A stretch of DNA of 64,000 nt from Athripsodes cinereus (GCA_947579605.1 OX388310.1:62001-126000), one strand, 5' to 3'. Positions 11,799 to 22,182 are shown, counted from the stretch's first letter. Numbers and translations: made by a program. Notes: generated by a model not told the origin, from the letters alone.

Positions 11799-12162
11799 TT
11801 GGGTTAATTTTAATATAGACATTGAGAATATAGTTAAGAATTTAGTGAAAAAGCGGAATAACAATGGATGTAAATGTTTAAATAGGTATAGATATGAGAA
11901 AAGGTATGTAAATATGGAAACTTGTAAAGATAGTTCCAGGGGTTTGAAATTTGTCTCGGGGAGGAAAAAGGAATTTAATTTGGGTACATCAGTACTTGTC
12001 AAAGATCTCAGAAGTGAAAAGATGGTTTTAGGTAAAATTGAAAAGGTATTAGGCAATACAACTTTTCTTATTAGAATCAAAGGTACTGGTCAGCTCTGGA
12101 AAAGACATATGGATCGGATAGTTGTGGGATCTGTGCATTGGGATGACAGTCCCTCTGATTAA
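11799..12162 (+). pseudogene. LTR element integrase, fragments (zinc region end and C-terminal domain)
   Basis: Picks up the gag-protease frame where LINE B interrupted it. It runs through a few integrase zinc-region residues (including CKCL) straight into a chromodomain-less C-terminal integrase tail (LGTSVLVKD, GKIEKVLGNTTFLIRI, QLWKRHMDRI) and stops at 12162. The DDE catalytic core is missing. The following 12163-12448 is non-coding 3' leader. Confidence 0.7.
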
Positions 12163-12448
12163 TAGTAGGAGTTTAGGTCCCCTCCCCCTGTTTGAAGGCA
12201 AAGCTCTCACCGGTTCTGAATTTTTCAGGTCAGATTGGAAGCCATTGGCGGGGACAGCTGAGACCCAGGACTTAGGCTGGTGGAAGACTTCATCTGGTGG
12301 CCCTGGACGGAAGGAAGAACATGTCTGCGTGTATTTGTAATGTTTTGTTTTATATGTATAGAGTCTTGAAATAAGTAGAGAACACTGTCAATCACATAGA
12401 ATTGTATAAATATTTAAATATGTAGTATAGAAAGATTTTCAAGGTTGT

Positions 12449-12458
12449 GAGGGGAGAG
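12449..12458 (+). other. polypurine tract
   Basis: GAGGGGAGAG lies immediately upstream of the 3' LTR, the expected plus-strand primer of an LTR retrotransposon. Confidence 0.75.
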
Positions 12459-12761
12459 TGTAGTGTTTGGACTTTGATACACAGTACAGGTTAAGTGAAC
12501 CTTGAACCTTGTTTTCAAGTAAACAGTAGTTATGATGAGTGAGTAGCAATACTATGTAGTCTATATAGGTTGGCCGCCTGTGGAGAGCGGCGCTCATTAA
12601 TTGATAGAACCTTGACTTGCACTGTTAGGCTGCGTGTTTTGACAAATTGTGTTCGACAAATTATAATAGGAATTATTTATTGAATATATTGTGTAAATAT
12701 AAATTCCGTGTCGTTATTCAAAAAGAACCTAATATTGTTATACTTAACCCAGTATACAATA
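12459..12761 (+). repeat. 3' LTR
   Basis: Same 303-bp sequence as 3686-3988, followed by the target duplication AATTC. A minus-strand frame running into it (12718-13179) is LINE A coding sequence read into the LTR. Confidence 0.92.
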
Positions 12762-13179
12762 AATTCCAATAGTTTTCATCAAAATTTGTATTGGGTGGAA
12801 TATAAGTAGAGATGACAGAAATTCCATTTACTGAGGCAGCTATTAATTGTATAGATGGATTTTTTGGGGTTTTTATCATTTGAAATGGGAGGTGGGACTG
12901 AATTAAGAGGGCCGTTCCACCGCCCCTTGAGTCCAAACGATCGTCTCTTAAACAATGGAACCCGGGAATGTTAAAATTCCATAGTGGCTGTAACCATGTT
13001 TCGCTGAGGGCTGCTATATTTATTTCAAATTTTTGAATAAGGTATATGATGTCATTTTTGCTAGATGAGACACTTCGGCAATTCCATTGGAGAAAGTTTA
13101 AAGAATGAGGGCGAGTAGAACTATGAGATGGTGAGTTGTGAGTCTTTTTTGGAAAATTGTTTTTAGGAGTGTTGGCCAT
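12762..13179 (-). CDS. LINE A ORF2, 5' portion: start of endonuclease
   Basis: Begins ATG at 13179 and carries the N-terminal endonuclease motifs LQWNCRSVSSSKNDI and ALSETWLQP and the TYIPPN strand. It overlaps the end of ORF1 by 17 nt. The reading frame runs into the LTR at 12761. Its continuation is 328-3680, giving 1,256 residues in total, against 1,260 for LINE B. Confidence 0.93.
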
Positions 13180-14509
13180 TTTTGATTAGGAAGGATTGAA
13201 GCGTAGAGATAAGTGATCCTGTATTGTAAGAGGTTTGTGAAGAGAGTGCGTCAATTAAGATGGTTATCAATGATTTCAGGTAGAATTGGTTATCTTTGTT
13301 AAGGTCTTCCCTTAAAGATTCGACAGTAGGGTTCATGGCATACGAATGTTCTTCATCAGAGGGTGCTGAGGCAATGGCGCACCCATCAGGGGCAGTGTAA
13401 GTAGGGTTACCATTTGGGAACATAAGTATGGAGTTGTGCTCTTTTTTGTTAGGTGGTTTTTGGAGATTAGGAACGGGCTTATTTTTTTGGGGTCTACTGT
13501 TATTGCCAGTATTTGCTGTGATTACCGAGAACAGGGTTTTTTTCTGGGGGTGCATTTTTGCAGCTTGGATATAGGAGCAATTTTCAGTTGCCATGCTTTC
13601 CTTTATTGCTTTTTGTCTACGATGCTCTGGACATGATTGGCTAATTGCTTTATGGTCACCGCCACAATTGAAACATTTCAAATCTTGAGATGGGCATTCT
13701 TCAGAGGCGTGGCACTCACCGCACTTAAAACATTTTTGGACCGAGCGGCAGTTTGCCCTAGTATGTCCGAATTTGCAGCATCTGAAGCATTGCAACGTCG
13801 GTAATACATATAGGTCCACTCTAAACGAGCTATAAAAAATATAAACCTGATTGGGTAGAGACTGTCCGGCAAAAGTGATGACAATTGATCGGGATGGTTT
13901 CCAACAAATGGTTTCTGATTGTCTATCCTTATAAGCAAGGCGCCTCACCTTCACGATATCCATTTTAGGGTTTCCGGCTGAGATGGCACTTTTTAGTTCC
14001 TCCTCAGATAAATCCTCGTCTACCCCCCTTATGATACCCATGCGGTACGAAAGGAAAGAAGGAACGAAAGCTTTGTATCGAGAGTTAGAAAGAACAAACG
14101 CATTTTTCAAAAATGAATTGGCATGATTTGCTGAAGAGAATGCTACTGATACTTTATATTTACCTTCCGATTTGATAGACCCATTAACGACACCCTGTAC
14201 ATTTCTGGAGAAAAGGATTTTTCCCAATTGCATAGGATGCAATGGTGCAGTAGTTTTAGTGTCTGCATATTGAACAAAAACAGTAAACGGACCTACAGAC
14301 TTAGAATCGTAAAAGTATTCTCGTATAGTGGGAGTGTGAGAAACAGATGGTGTCTCCTTTGTTTTCCCAATTTGGGACGAATTATTTTCGAAAACACTAT
14401 CAGATGAGATCCCTTTTGGTATCAATTGCGCATCGTCACTCCGTTTTCTTTTCCTGTTTTCCTCCGGCGGGTCCGGGGGAATCGGAGGTTTAGGAGGGAT
14501 TTCGTCCAT
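13163..14509 (-). CDS. LINE A ORF1: zinc-knuckle nucleic-acid-binding protein
   Basis: 448 residues from ATG 14509. The N-terminus is Pro-rich (PPKPPIPPDPP) with a basic KRKRS stretch. A PRE_C2HC-like RNA-binding region around residues 155-215 (YRMGIIRGVDEDLSEEEL) precedes three zinc knuckles: CFRCCKFGHTRANC, CFKCGECHASEEC and CFNCGGDHKAISQSC. The C-terminal third is low complexity. It lies directly 5' of ORF2 with a short overlap. It would package LINE RNA. Intact. Confidence 0.92.
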   Translation of the reverse strand: MDEIPPKPPIPPDPPEENRKRKRSDDAQLIPKGISSDSVFENNSSQIGKTKETPSVSHTPTIREYFYDSKSVGPFTVFVQYADTKTTAPLHPMQLGKILFSRNVQGVVNGSIKSEGKYKVSVAFSSANHANSFLKNAFVLSNSRYKAFVPSFLSYRMGIIRGVDEDLSEEELKSAISAGNPKMDIVKVRRLAYKDRQSETICWKPSRSIVITFAGQSLPNQVYIFYSSFRVDLYVLPTLQCFRCCKFGHTRANCRSVQKCFKCGECHASEECPSQDLKCFNCGGDHKAISQSCPEHRRQKAIKESMATENCSYIQAAKMHPQKKTLFSVITANTGNNSRPQKNKPVPNLQKPPNKKEHNSILMFPNGNPTYTAPDGCAIASAPSDEEHSYAMNPTVESLREDLNKDNQFYLKSLITILIDALSSQTSYNTGSLISTLQSFLIKNGQHS

Positions 14510-14884
14510 GTTGGTACCTAAAATAAGTACCTACAGTATGAAAAAATTTCAGCGAAACAAATAAAAAACAATTAAATTATTGGCAAAAATTTCGACAGAA
14601 AAAAAAACAGCGAAATGAAATAAATTTTACATACAAACAAAAATATTCGCCAAAAATTACGCCACAAAATTATAGCGAAACAAAGAAAACAAAAAAGGGC
14701 ATAAATCGATGAATAATGATGATCAGGATCCACAATTTAGTAATCAAATTATAAATACCTGTTATGTGCAGAGTACATGAACAAATTAAACTCTAAATAT
14801 TTAATATTTAACCAAATATCTTATCTGAAATCCAGAGCTTCAAAATACACGTGCACGCCAGTGTATGGTTGACCATCGTCATGT
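14510..14884 (-). promoter_or_regulatory. LINE A 5' UTR, probable internal promoter
   Basis: A-rich leader between the 5' boundary at the target duplication and ATG 14509. LINEs of this type normally carry an internal promoter here; no specific motif was identified. Confidence 0.45.
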
Positions 14885-15235
14885 TCATAGAAGTTATTTA
14901 TCCAGTTATGTAGTATATATATCTATGTGTTAACCGATAGTATGTGCGGGCTAGATATGCCACGCTCACACCTTGTTCTCGCTTTTCAATGATTTTTATG
15001 TTTCATTGCAACAGTTATTTTTAATCTCTTCTGGCTTTCTTCTTGTGTTTTTTTCTTCGGGGACATTTTTGAACGGATTATTATACTTTGCATATAAAAA
15101 AATTACTAATAATATCAATACAAATTTTGGAAGAATGGGTGATCACATGCGAAACCAAGGCGCTAACAGACAGATGTAATGGCGCGGAAGTCCCGGCTCA
15201 CAAGGTCACAAGTGAATGTCGTGAAAAAGGGACTT

Positions 15236-15363
15236 ACCTACCCTTTCTCTGTAGCTCGTTATGCGAAATATCGCTCGTTATGGGAGCAACTTTTTCACAT
15301 TTTTTTGCTCGTTATGCGAATTACTCGTTATGAGAGGTGCTCGTTATGAGAGGTTCCACTGTA
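15236..15363 (-). repeat. pogo/Tigger-like transposon end (fragment)
   Basis: The motif GCTCGTTATG recurs five or so times, and the segment ends GAGAGGTTCCACTG next to TA. Read on the minus strand it begins CAGTGGAACCTC, a terminus typical of pogo/Tigger elements with TA targets. No opposite end was found nearby. 14896-15235 shows no gene. Confidence 0.4.
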
Positions 15364-15599
15364 TTATTTTTTTACTAAATTATTATTATTTTATATTTTA
15401 TTAAAAAAACATCTTTCAAAAGGGACATTGAAGAGAGAGTTTTACTTAAAAGATTCCCACGATGGCGGTTTTGGCCCGTTGGCCCTTCAGGCCTGCCCAA
15501 TTTTAATTAAATTAAACTAAACTGCCCAATTAAAAATGTTGTTACGCGTTACAGGAGAGCCTGCCCGGGGGAGGCTGCATGGTGGACCGGCGTGATACT

Positions 15600-15962
15600 C
15601 GTTCGGTTACAAGAGGTATTTGGTAGTTTCCTACTTTTTGGTAGTTTTTGAGGCATTGGCAACAATGTTTAGTAATTTTTAGTAGTTTTTGGTAGTTTTT
15701 TTGGTAGTTTTTAGTATTTAGTTGGTAATCGGTAGATAAAGTACTTATTCTCTTCTTTTACTTTTCTCAAGTAATGATTCGAAAACATTGTCGGTACAAA
15801 TACCGGGTACATTGTAGAAAAGGTACTGCGAGAAGAATATTATTGTTTAAGAAAACCGAGGATTTTTTGAAATACTTTAAATTCCTATACCATTTTGAGA
15901 ATTTAGTAATTTTTGACTTCCCCATTTAGTAGTTTTTGAAAATAAAATCTGGTCACACTGCA
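15600..15962. repeat. AT-rich repeat built on TTGGTAGTTTTT, probable non-autonomous transposon
   Basis: Repeated TGGTAGTTTTT and TTAGTAGTTTTTG motifs occur at both ends, and on the minus strand the right end reads CAGTGTGACCAGATTT. Looks like a decayed DNA transposon; no transposase frame and no confident target duplication. Confidence 0.35.
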
Positions 15963-16298
15963 TAGAAATGAAGTCGAAAAGTTCGATATAGAATAGTAAA
16001 ATTTGACAATCCGTCATTTGCGCCCAATGACAACAATATTGAAATAATAATATAGTCGATACTCGATAGTGTTTTTTTTTTAAATTTAAATAAAAAAGAT
16101 ATGTAAATTTATAATATAATTTACGCTTTTCTCATCTATATTGAGTTTGTTGTGATCCACATAGTGTTCTTGTTAATTTCATAAGATTGCTTGATGGGAG
16201 AATCCTTGGATACTCTCTGTGCTTTTTAAAGTTAAATCGATATTTTGTTAAAAAGCCTTAATCTTGTTTGAAGCAGCTGGTGTCGTTTTGATAATAAT
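15963..16298 (+). promoter_or_regulatory. centrin upstream region and 5' UTR
   Basis: Non-repetitive AT-rich sequence preceding the start codon of the centrin gene. It contains TAGTCGATACTCGATAG near 16052. The transcription start is not determinable by eye. Confidence 0.35.
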
Positions 16299-19200
16299 AT
16301 GGTAAGTCAGATTCCTGCATTAATAAGTGTTATTCCTGTATTAATGTGCATTAATCTAGATCCAGGCTACATATACCTGTTCCATCAAATTTTATTTTGT
16401 TAACCATTGTATTTTATCCCATTACTGGAGTAGCCAATGAGTGGACATATTAGTTATTGCATGCACTGCGAACACCTATTTTCTGTCATTAAAACACGTG
16501 TAGGTATTCAAGTGATAATGTATATTAGTTGTGTACACCTACTATAATAATTGTACCTAATATGTTTGTAACCTGTACAGAATGTTGCAGAGAAACTCTT
16601 CATAAAAACGAAAGGTTGGACAGTCATATTACAGAAATTCCACAACTGTGGCAACATAAGATTATGTTTTATTACTTTATGTAGACTAACTTTGTTACAT
16701 GGTGCCTAGATAATAATTATAATTATGGTTGTACCTAGTGAAATGTAGTTCAGGGGCAGTCACATTTATCTCATTAATTAAAATCACCATTCAGGATGGA
16801 TCATTGAAAGATAAAAGTTTGAATCAACTTTTCATACTCAGTGATCACTCATTATTTTATTTTATTTTTGAGTGTTCATCAGTGGTTTTATTTTTAATGT
16901 ATTTGAAATTGTGATGAATGTTATAAAATGTATGTATGAAGAGTCCAAGTGCCTGCATAATAAGGGGCCTAGGGACAATAAGAAACAATAAAGAATTAAA
17001 GCGAGAAAATCTTGGGTACATCCGTGGTATGGTTGTTCAGATATAATTATATGCCATGTAGTATGTATTTTTTTTTTAATTTTATTTTTTATTTATCAAT
17101 TCAAACGGCTGAAGCCAATTGCAAAAGCACATATTAAACATATTAAAAACATGCAACCATTATGCAATAAGAACAATAAAATTTTAAGAGCATTAAAATT
17201 CAAATATGTTTATTCAGTAAAAATACACACTTAAAACAATAAACAATCAAAACACATCTTTCTTTTATTTGTTCCTTCAAAATGATACATATCATGACAC
17301 AATAAATATACAAGTGAAAACAAAATTTAAAAACAAAAGCGACAAAAGATGTCTATCAAGCATCACCATAAACAACACAAAATCATACTCAAAGCAATCA
17401 GTTAGTTCTGCAGCATGACACTCTTCAAACATGATTTAAATTGACAAATAGTTGTGTTATATATGTCAGCTGCCCAAGAGTATTCATTACCAACTCTTTG
17501 AATACGATTCAGCGATGAGTTCTGATTATATGTTGTCAGAGATTCATTCACATAAAATGGTGCTGCCTGTCGTGTGGCCCTTAATGGAGCATGAAAGTTT
17601 ATTTAACCTAAGATATTTGGAAACATAAGCATCAAATCAGACAACTTTCTTCTATCAGATAGTCCTAATAAATTTAGAGAGTTTAACAAATAGCTATAAC
17701 CAATATTTTCCCTTGGTAAACCCATTCTGTAGTTAATGGACCGCAGAAACCCATGCTCTATCTTGTCTAGATTATTTACATGTATCTCGAAGCATGGGTT
17801 CCATACAGGGGAGTAAAATTCCAAGATACTACGAACCAAAGAAGTATACAAATTTTTAAATGTATACAAACTTGAAAAAGGCTTACAGTTTGTCAGCACA
17901 AAACCCAACATTCTTAATGATCTTTTACAAATGCTGTCCACATGATTAACAAAACTTAGTCACTGGTAAAAAATTATACCAAAATCACATGTTTCATTCA
18001 CTGATACCAGCACAGAACCATTTATTTTATATTTATAAAAAAGGGGATGTTTAATTCTGTAGAAACGCATAACTTGGCATTTCTTTGTATTCAATGTTAG
18101 TTTATTCCTGTAGCACCAGTTGCAAAAATCATCCAAATTTTTCTGCAGCGTCTCACAGTCCTCCATATAATTTATAGCCTTGAAAATTTTCATGTCATCA
18201 GCATACATTAGAACCTTCACATTAGTAGTGTATGTATGTATTACAGGCTGTGGCTGCTCCAATGAAGAAAGCCACCACAACCTCCCCGGGAGTGGGAGTG
18301 ATGCCGGCCATGCAGGTGGGTGCCAGAAAGAAGTCAGGTGGACCTAAGTTGGAACTCAGTGAGGAGCAGAAGAATGATATTAAAGAAGCTTTTGATTTGT
18401 TTGATACGGAACACACTGGATTCATCGACACAAAAGAATTAAAAGTGGCAATAAGAGCCTTGGGATTTGAACCCAAAAAAGAGGAGATAAAGAGAATGAT
18501 AGCCGACATAGATAAGGAGGGCACTGGGAAAGTCTCGTATGATGACTTTCTTTCTCTCATGACTGTCAAGATGGCAGAGAAAGACACAAAAGAAGAAATC
18601 ATGAAGGCATTCAAGTTATTTGATGATGATGAGACAGGTACCTTCGCAATCTCTGATTTTTATGGTGATTATTGAGGTGAAACTAGGGGATTCAATCCCG
18701 GGATCCCGGTCGTATTTTAGTCCCAAAAATCCCGGGATTTAATTTAAGAAATCCCGGGATTTTCGGGATTAATACAATTATACAATAAGTCAAGAATTTG
18801 GGACTCATTTGCATCAATGAATCACTGACAGCCGAAGCTTGTGTTAGTATCTTAAAAGAGCGCTATTCTGAGTTCAATATCTCACTAGATTCGATATTGT
18901 GGCAATAGTTACTGATGGTTCAAATTACAGTTGGAAAACTTGTTAATGCAAAGCACCTAGTTTGTTTTGCGCACTGTTTTGGTATTCACTTAGCCGTTTG
19001 TGATTTATTGTATAGAAAAATACCTGCAAATGAACCTATCAGTGATGATATATTATACTATACTATACTATACCATCACGGCGTATCCCACAAGTGGGGT
19101 AGCCAGCAGATCAGCTGCATGTAAGAAACATGCAAACTGTCCTCTTCGTGCCAATATAAAATCAAGACATTCAGGATGGGTGGCAAGCCTCATCGCTGAA

Positions 19201-21068
19201 TTTAAGATGTAAAATGTCTTATTTTTTTTCGAACACCTGCCTTTTACAGGGCACTCGAAAACTTACGCAGAAGAGTGGGAGACCAATTCTTTACCGGGTG
19301 CTCCACGGGACGGACGGATGATATATTATTTATTTATTTATTTAATACATAAACGGCTATCGCCTTTTATTGATGATTTGGATGATGATAATGAAGAACT
19401 GGACTCAGGATTAATCTATAAAACCGGTAATGGTGAGTTTGACCAATGACTGGAATATTAATGAAGTCGCAAAGAAAGTTCGTAGTGGTTCTTATTTTCA
19501 AAAGAGCATCTTTGAAGAATGATACTATGCTTGAAAACTATATTGGAAAGGAACATGGAAGAGAGCTTAATTTATTGTTTAACTGCAAATCGCGTTGGAA
19601 TAGTCTCATAACAATGTTTGAGCGATTTGATATTTTAAAAAATAGCATCAAGAAATTACTCACCGACCTAATTCAAATAAATAATTCATAAAGTCTCTGG
19701 TCAATTTAATTTAAAAATACGAGTTTAAACATTGATCCTTGTAGTATGTATTTTTTTGTTATGGGTTAAGCTAAATAAGTGTAACTTAATTGTATCAGTT
19801 ATAGAAGGATTAACTATGTAACAGTTACGAGACATTTTGAATGTTTTTTAAGTATTCTACAATGCACATCCGTTACTTGATTATTTAAATCGCGATCGAT
19901 TTCGGTAAACCTATACCATTGACGAGCGATATAATACTGACTAATATTTTTGTTAAAACATCTACAAAAACAAAGTAATTGAAAACAATAGCTGCACCTG
20001 TTAAGGATTAGGCATTCTAAACATTGTGAGAAGAGGTGATATATAATGATTTATTACTTTATTTACAATATTTACTTTTGAATTTAAAGATTTATTAATC
20101 TCTAATGTTTCCAAAGAACATAGTTACAAATAATTATTTATGTTTGTATGTTTGATCGCGATTTAAATAATCAAGTAACGGATGTGCATTGTACACTGAG
20201 AAAAATGCTAACGAAATTTCACAACGAATCATTGGTACGTACTATCAGATTAATACCAGAGATAGTACAAACGATTCATTAGTACGAATCTATAATATTA
20301 ACTCTTCGCAAACAAATTGTTGGTAAATTTACCAACGAATTGTTTGCGAAGAGTTAGTACAAACGATTCGTTAGTACGAATCTATAATATTATCTCTGGT
20401 CCTAATCTAATAGTACGTACCAATGATTCGTTGTGAGTATTTTTTTTGCTCAGTGTAGAATACTTAAAAAAAACATTCCAAAAGTAACTAAATTGATTTA
20501 AAAAAAAATATTCCTTAATAGTGCATACAAACAAACATAAATAACAACATTAACAAATACAAGAATACAATTTAAAAATATAAAAAAAGTTTAATTGTGA
20601 GTTTTATAAATCATAAGTGCCTTGTTTGTTTATTTTAGAAGAAGTTTGGAGTATAATTTTGTTTTACCGACTTTTTGCAGATTCAAAACTTAAATTCATT
20701 GCCAGATAAATAAAAAAAGCTGATTTTGACATGGTTCACTGACTTTTTGTTACCACTTTACATTACCAATACAATCCCGGGATCCCGGGATCAACTGTAG
20801 ATAATCCCGAAATCCCGGGATTAGAAAAAAGGGCCGGGATCGAATCCCCTAGGTGAAACTCAATGTCCGACAACTTGGATGTAATTTAATAACATTTGTT
20901 TCAGGTAAAATATCTTTCAAAAATCTAAAGCGAGTTGCTAAGGAGTTGGGGGAGAATCTGACGGATGAGGAACTGCAAGAGATGATAGACGAGGCAGATA
21001 GAGATGGAGATGGTGAGATAAGTCAGGATGAGTTTCTGAGGATCATGAAAAAGACCAGCTTATATTAG
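16299..21068 (+). CDS. centrin (EF-hand calcium-binding protein), three exons
   Basis: Exons 16299-16301 (ATG only, then GTAAGT), 18247-18637 and 20905-21068 (stop TAG 21066-21068) give 185 residues; centrins are usually about 170. Splice sites are GT/AG and the phases agree (0 after exon 1, 1 after exon 2). Four EF-hands are visible: [38 protein letters not shown] (spliced across intron 2) and [12 protein letters not shown]. The second and third loops are weaker and may not bind calcium well. The N-terminal tail is basic and Ala/Pro/Gly-rich, and the C-terminus KKTSLY is the usual centrin ending. Centrins act at centrioles, basal bodies and in nuclear export. Without splicing, exon 2 reads into intron and stops at 18675. 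Confidence 0.95.
16915..17000 (+). repeat. LINE-like 3' tail
   Basis: GTCCAAGTGCCTGCATAATAAGGGGCCTAGGG with a following CAATAA-rich tail closely resembles 57950-58015, indicating a dispersed repeat end. It lies in centrin intron 1. Confidence 0.4.
17059..18232 (-). mobile_element. LINE C: 5'-truncated non-LTR retrotransposon in centrin intron 1
   Basis: On the minus strand, 18280-17960 encodes a reverse transcriptase palm segment ([24 protein letters not shown]), and 17941-17603 encodes the following thumb/C-terminal region ([16 protein letters not shown]), with a frame break between. The 3' end is the T-rich stretch at 17070-17100. This is the Jockey/CR1 type without RNase H. The 5' break lies about 15 bp from the splice acceptor of centrin exon 2. 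Confidence 0.8.
19057..19316 (+). repeat. short retroposed repeat inside hAT copy 1
   Basis: 260 bp beginning with (ACTAT)n and ACCATCACGGCGTATCCCAC, similar to the 3' end at 45777-45850. It is flanked by a 13-bp duplication, GATGATATATTAT (19044-19056 and 19317-19329). hAT copy 2 lacks this segment at the equivalent place, which confirms the insertion. Confidence 0.75.
19860..20191. mobile_element. MITE with TA target, inside hAT copy 1
   Basis: Inverted termini CAATGCACATCCGTTACTTG (continuing for about 38 bp through TTTAAATCGCGATC) bound 332 bp, with TA on each side. No coding capacity. Probably mobilised by a Tc1/mariner-type transposase, judging from the TA target. Confidence 0.7.
20194..20455. 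mobile_element. palindromic MITE with TA target, abutting the previous one
   Basis: 262 bp, ends CACTGAG and CTCAGTG, TA on both sides, and almost the whole element is an inverted repeat centred near 20330 (GGTAAATTTACC). It shares its left TA with the right TA of the MITE at 19860-20191, so one inserted next to the other. Confidence 0.75.
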
Positions 21069-21124
21069 TTACTAGAAATATTACTTTAATTGTACGTACA
21101 TACATTCTCTATAACTTCTTTATT

Positions 21125-21148
21125 ATATACACACACACACACACACAA
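21125..21148 (+). repeat. (AC)n microsatellite
   Basis: TATACACACACACACACACACA tract just downstream of the centrin stop codon, in its probable 3' UTR. Confidence 0.8.
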
Positions 21149-22180
21149 CAGTTTGTCAATATGCACATAAGCTACACATATGCAGAATGACATACTTACT
21201 TTAAAGAGCAGGGGTGTCCAACGTTTTAGCTTCCTTGGGCCATATTGGAACAAGATGAGTTGTTTTGGGCCACAGTTATACTAACGATGATGTGAATCAA
21301 AAGGAGGACCTTTTTTGTGTTTGATTCCTAAATAATGGTTGATGAAAATTTTGCCAATGAGATAATTTTCTTCACATTGATAAACCAGTTCTACAAGTCA
21401 GCAACTCAAAATTATAATTTTGAGCCATTATGACGGTCAACCAAAACAACAAACAAATACCTATGAGCTACTAATATAAAAATATTTATTTTTTAGTAGA
21501 GTTTAAAAAATCACTTTCTATGCCAGAGGTACCCAAGTTTTTTGTCGAACGGGTGCTATTGAGAGTATAGAAAATAATGGTGATCACAAGTCTGATAAAA
21601 AAATTATGAAATATTACTAAGTTGACTAATTTATATACAATAAAAAGGTGGTCCTTTATAAGGTCTTAATTTTCAGAATTTTGATAAGGTAAAGAAATTA
21701 GAAATATTTCACAATCTTGATTTTGTTAAAGAACATTTCATTTTATTTTGTCGACTCCTTTTTTGAAAAGATTATGCTTTTCATGATTGACTAAATTCTA
21801 CTATTTTTCATTATTTGAACATTAGTCACAGGCGCACACAAATTGGTCCACAGTTAAGGGTTGGGAAACGTACGGTTGGTTACGTAATAAGATTAGCCAA
21901 CAACTTTAATTTTGAATTGGACTATGGGATTGGTAGATGGTATCCTTCATCTTGTTTCCAGTATTAGTCAAAGGCCTCCTTAATGTTTAATTTTCATCTG
22001 CTAGTTATTTTATGTGAGAAATGATTCCCAGTACAGTCATTAATTTAACATTTTGAATTTGCACCGGAATCCACAGAAAATAATTTTTAATGACTAATTA
22101 TTTGAGATTCTAAGGCTTTCACGTACACATTTGAGATTGTCAAATAATTAAAATCCTTGCTTAGTAGAATTTATCATTTC
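21149..22180. other. intergenic, probable hAT relic
   Basis: CAGGGGTGTCCAACGTTTTA at 21210 followed by GGGCCA motifs resembles the terminus of hAT elements of other genomes. No matching right end or transposase was found. No gene supported. Confidence 0.3.
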
Positions 22181-22182
22181 AA

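Larger units (their letters stand above)
3686..12761 (+). mobile_element. Ty3/gypsy-type LTR retrotransposon, internally deleted and carrying LINE B
   Basis: Two nearly identical 303-bp direct repeats (3686-3988 and 12459-12761) bound the element, and AATTC is duplicated on both outer sides (3681-3685 and 12762-12766). Inside are a leader, a gag-protease frame, an integrase zinc-region fragment, the LINE B insertion, an integrase C-terminal fragment and a purine tract before the 3' LTR. No reverse transcriptase, RNase H or integrase catalytic core of its own is present, so the copy cannot be autonomous. It sits in the endonuclease domain of LINE A. Superfamily assignment rests on gag, protease and integrase-tail motifs. 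Confidence 0.88.
228..14884 (-). mobile_element. LINE A: full-length non-LTR retrotransposon with RNase H, split by an LTR element
   Basis: This is a minus-strand LINE of the I/R1-like superfamily. ORF1 carries zinc knuckles, and ORF2 carries endonuclease, reverse transcriptase and RNase H. Its 3' end is the T-run at about 228-246 (poly(A) on its own strand), and its 5' end is near 14884. TCATAGAAG(TT) occurs on both outer sides (219-229 and 14885-14895), as expected for a target-site duplication. Without the LTR insertion the element is about 5.6 kb, close to LINE B (5.75 kb). Both ORFs are open apart from that insertion, so the copy is probably young. Clade assignment within the RNase H-bearing LINEs is inference. 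Confidence 0.9.
18684..20851 (+). mobile_element. hAT element, copy 1, in centrin intron 2
   Basis: Terminal inverted repeats TAGGGGATTCAATCCCGG and CCGGGATCGAATCCCCTA, with the 8-bp target duplication GGTGAAAC on both sides (18676-18683 and 20852-20859), define a hAT element. Transposase remnants are readable: 18915-19020 ([13 protein letters not shown]) and 19446-19691 ([20 protein letters not shown]), the latter typical of hAT transposases. Coding is broken by stops and by three internal insertions. An opposite-strand relative lies at 33519-36125. CCCGGGATCCCGGG subterminal repeats recur near both ends. Confidence 0.92.

Noticed and set aside
18232..18675. Centrin exon 2 read as a complete 147-residue gene
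   Set aside because: It starts in LINE/intron sequence and ends in intron 2; a splice acceptor at 18246 and donor at 18638 give the true exon.
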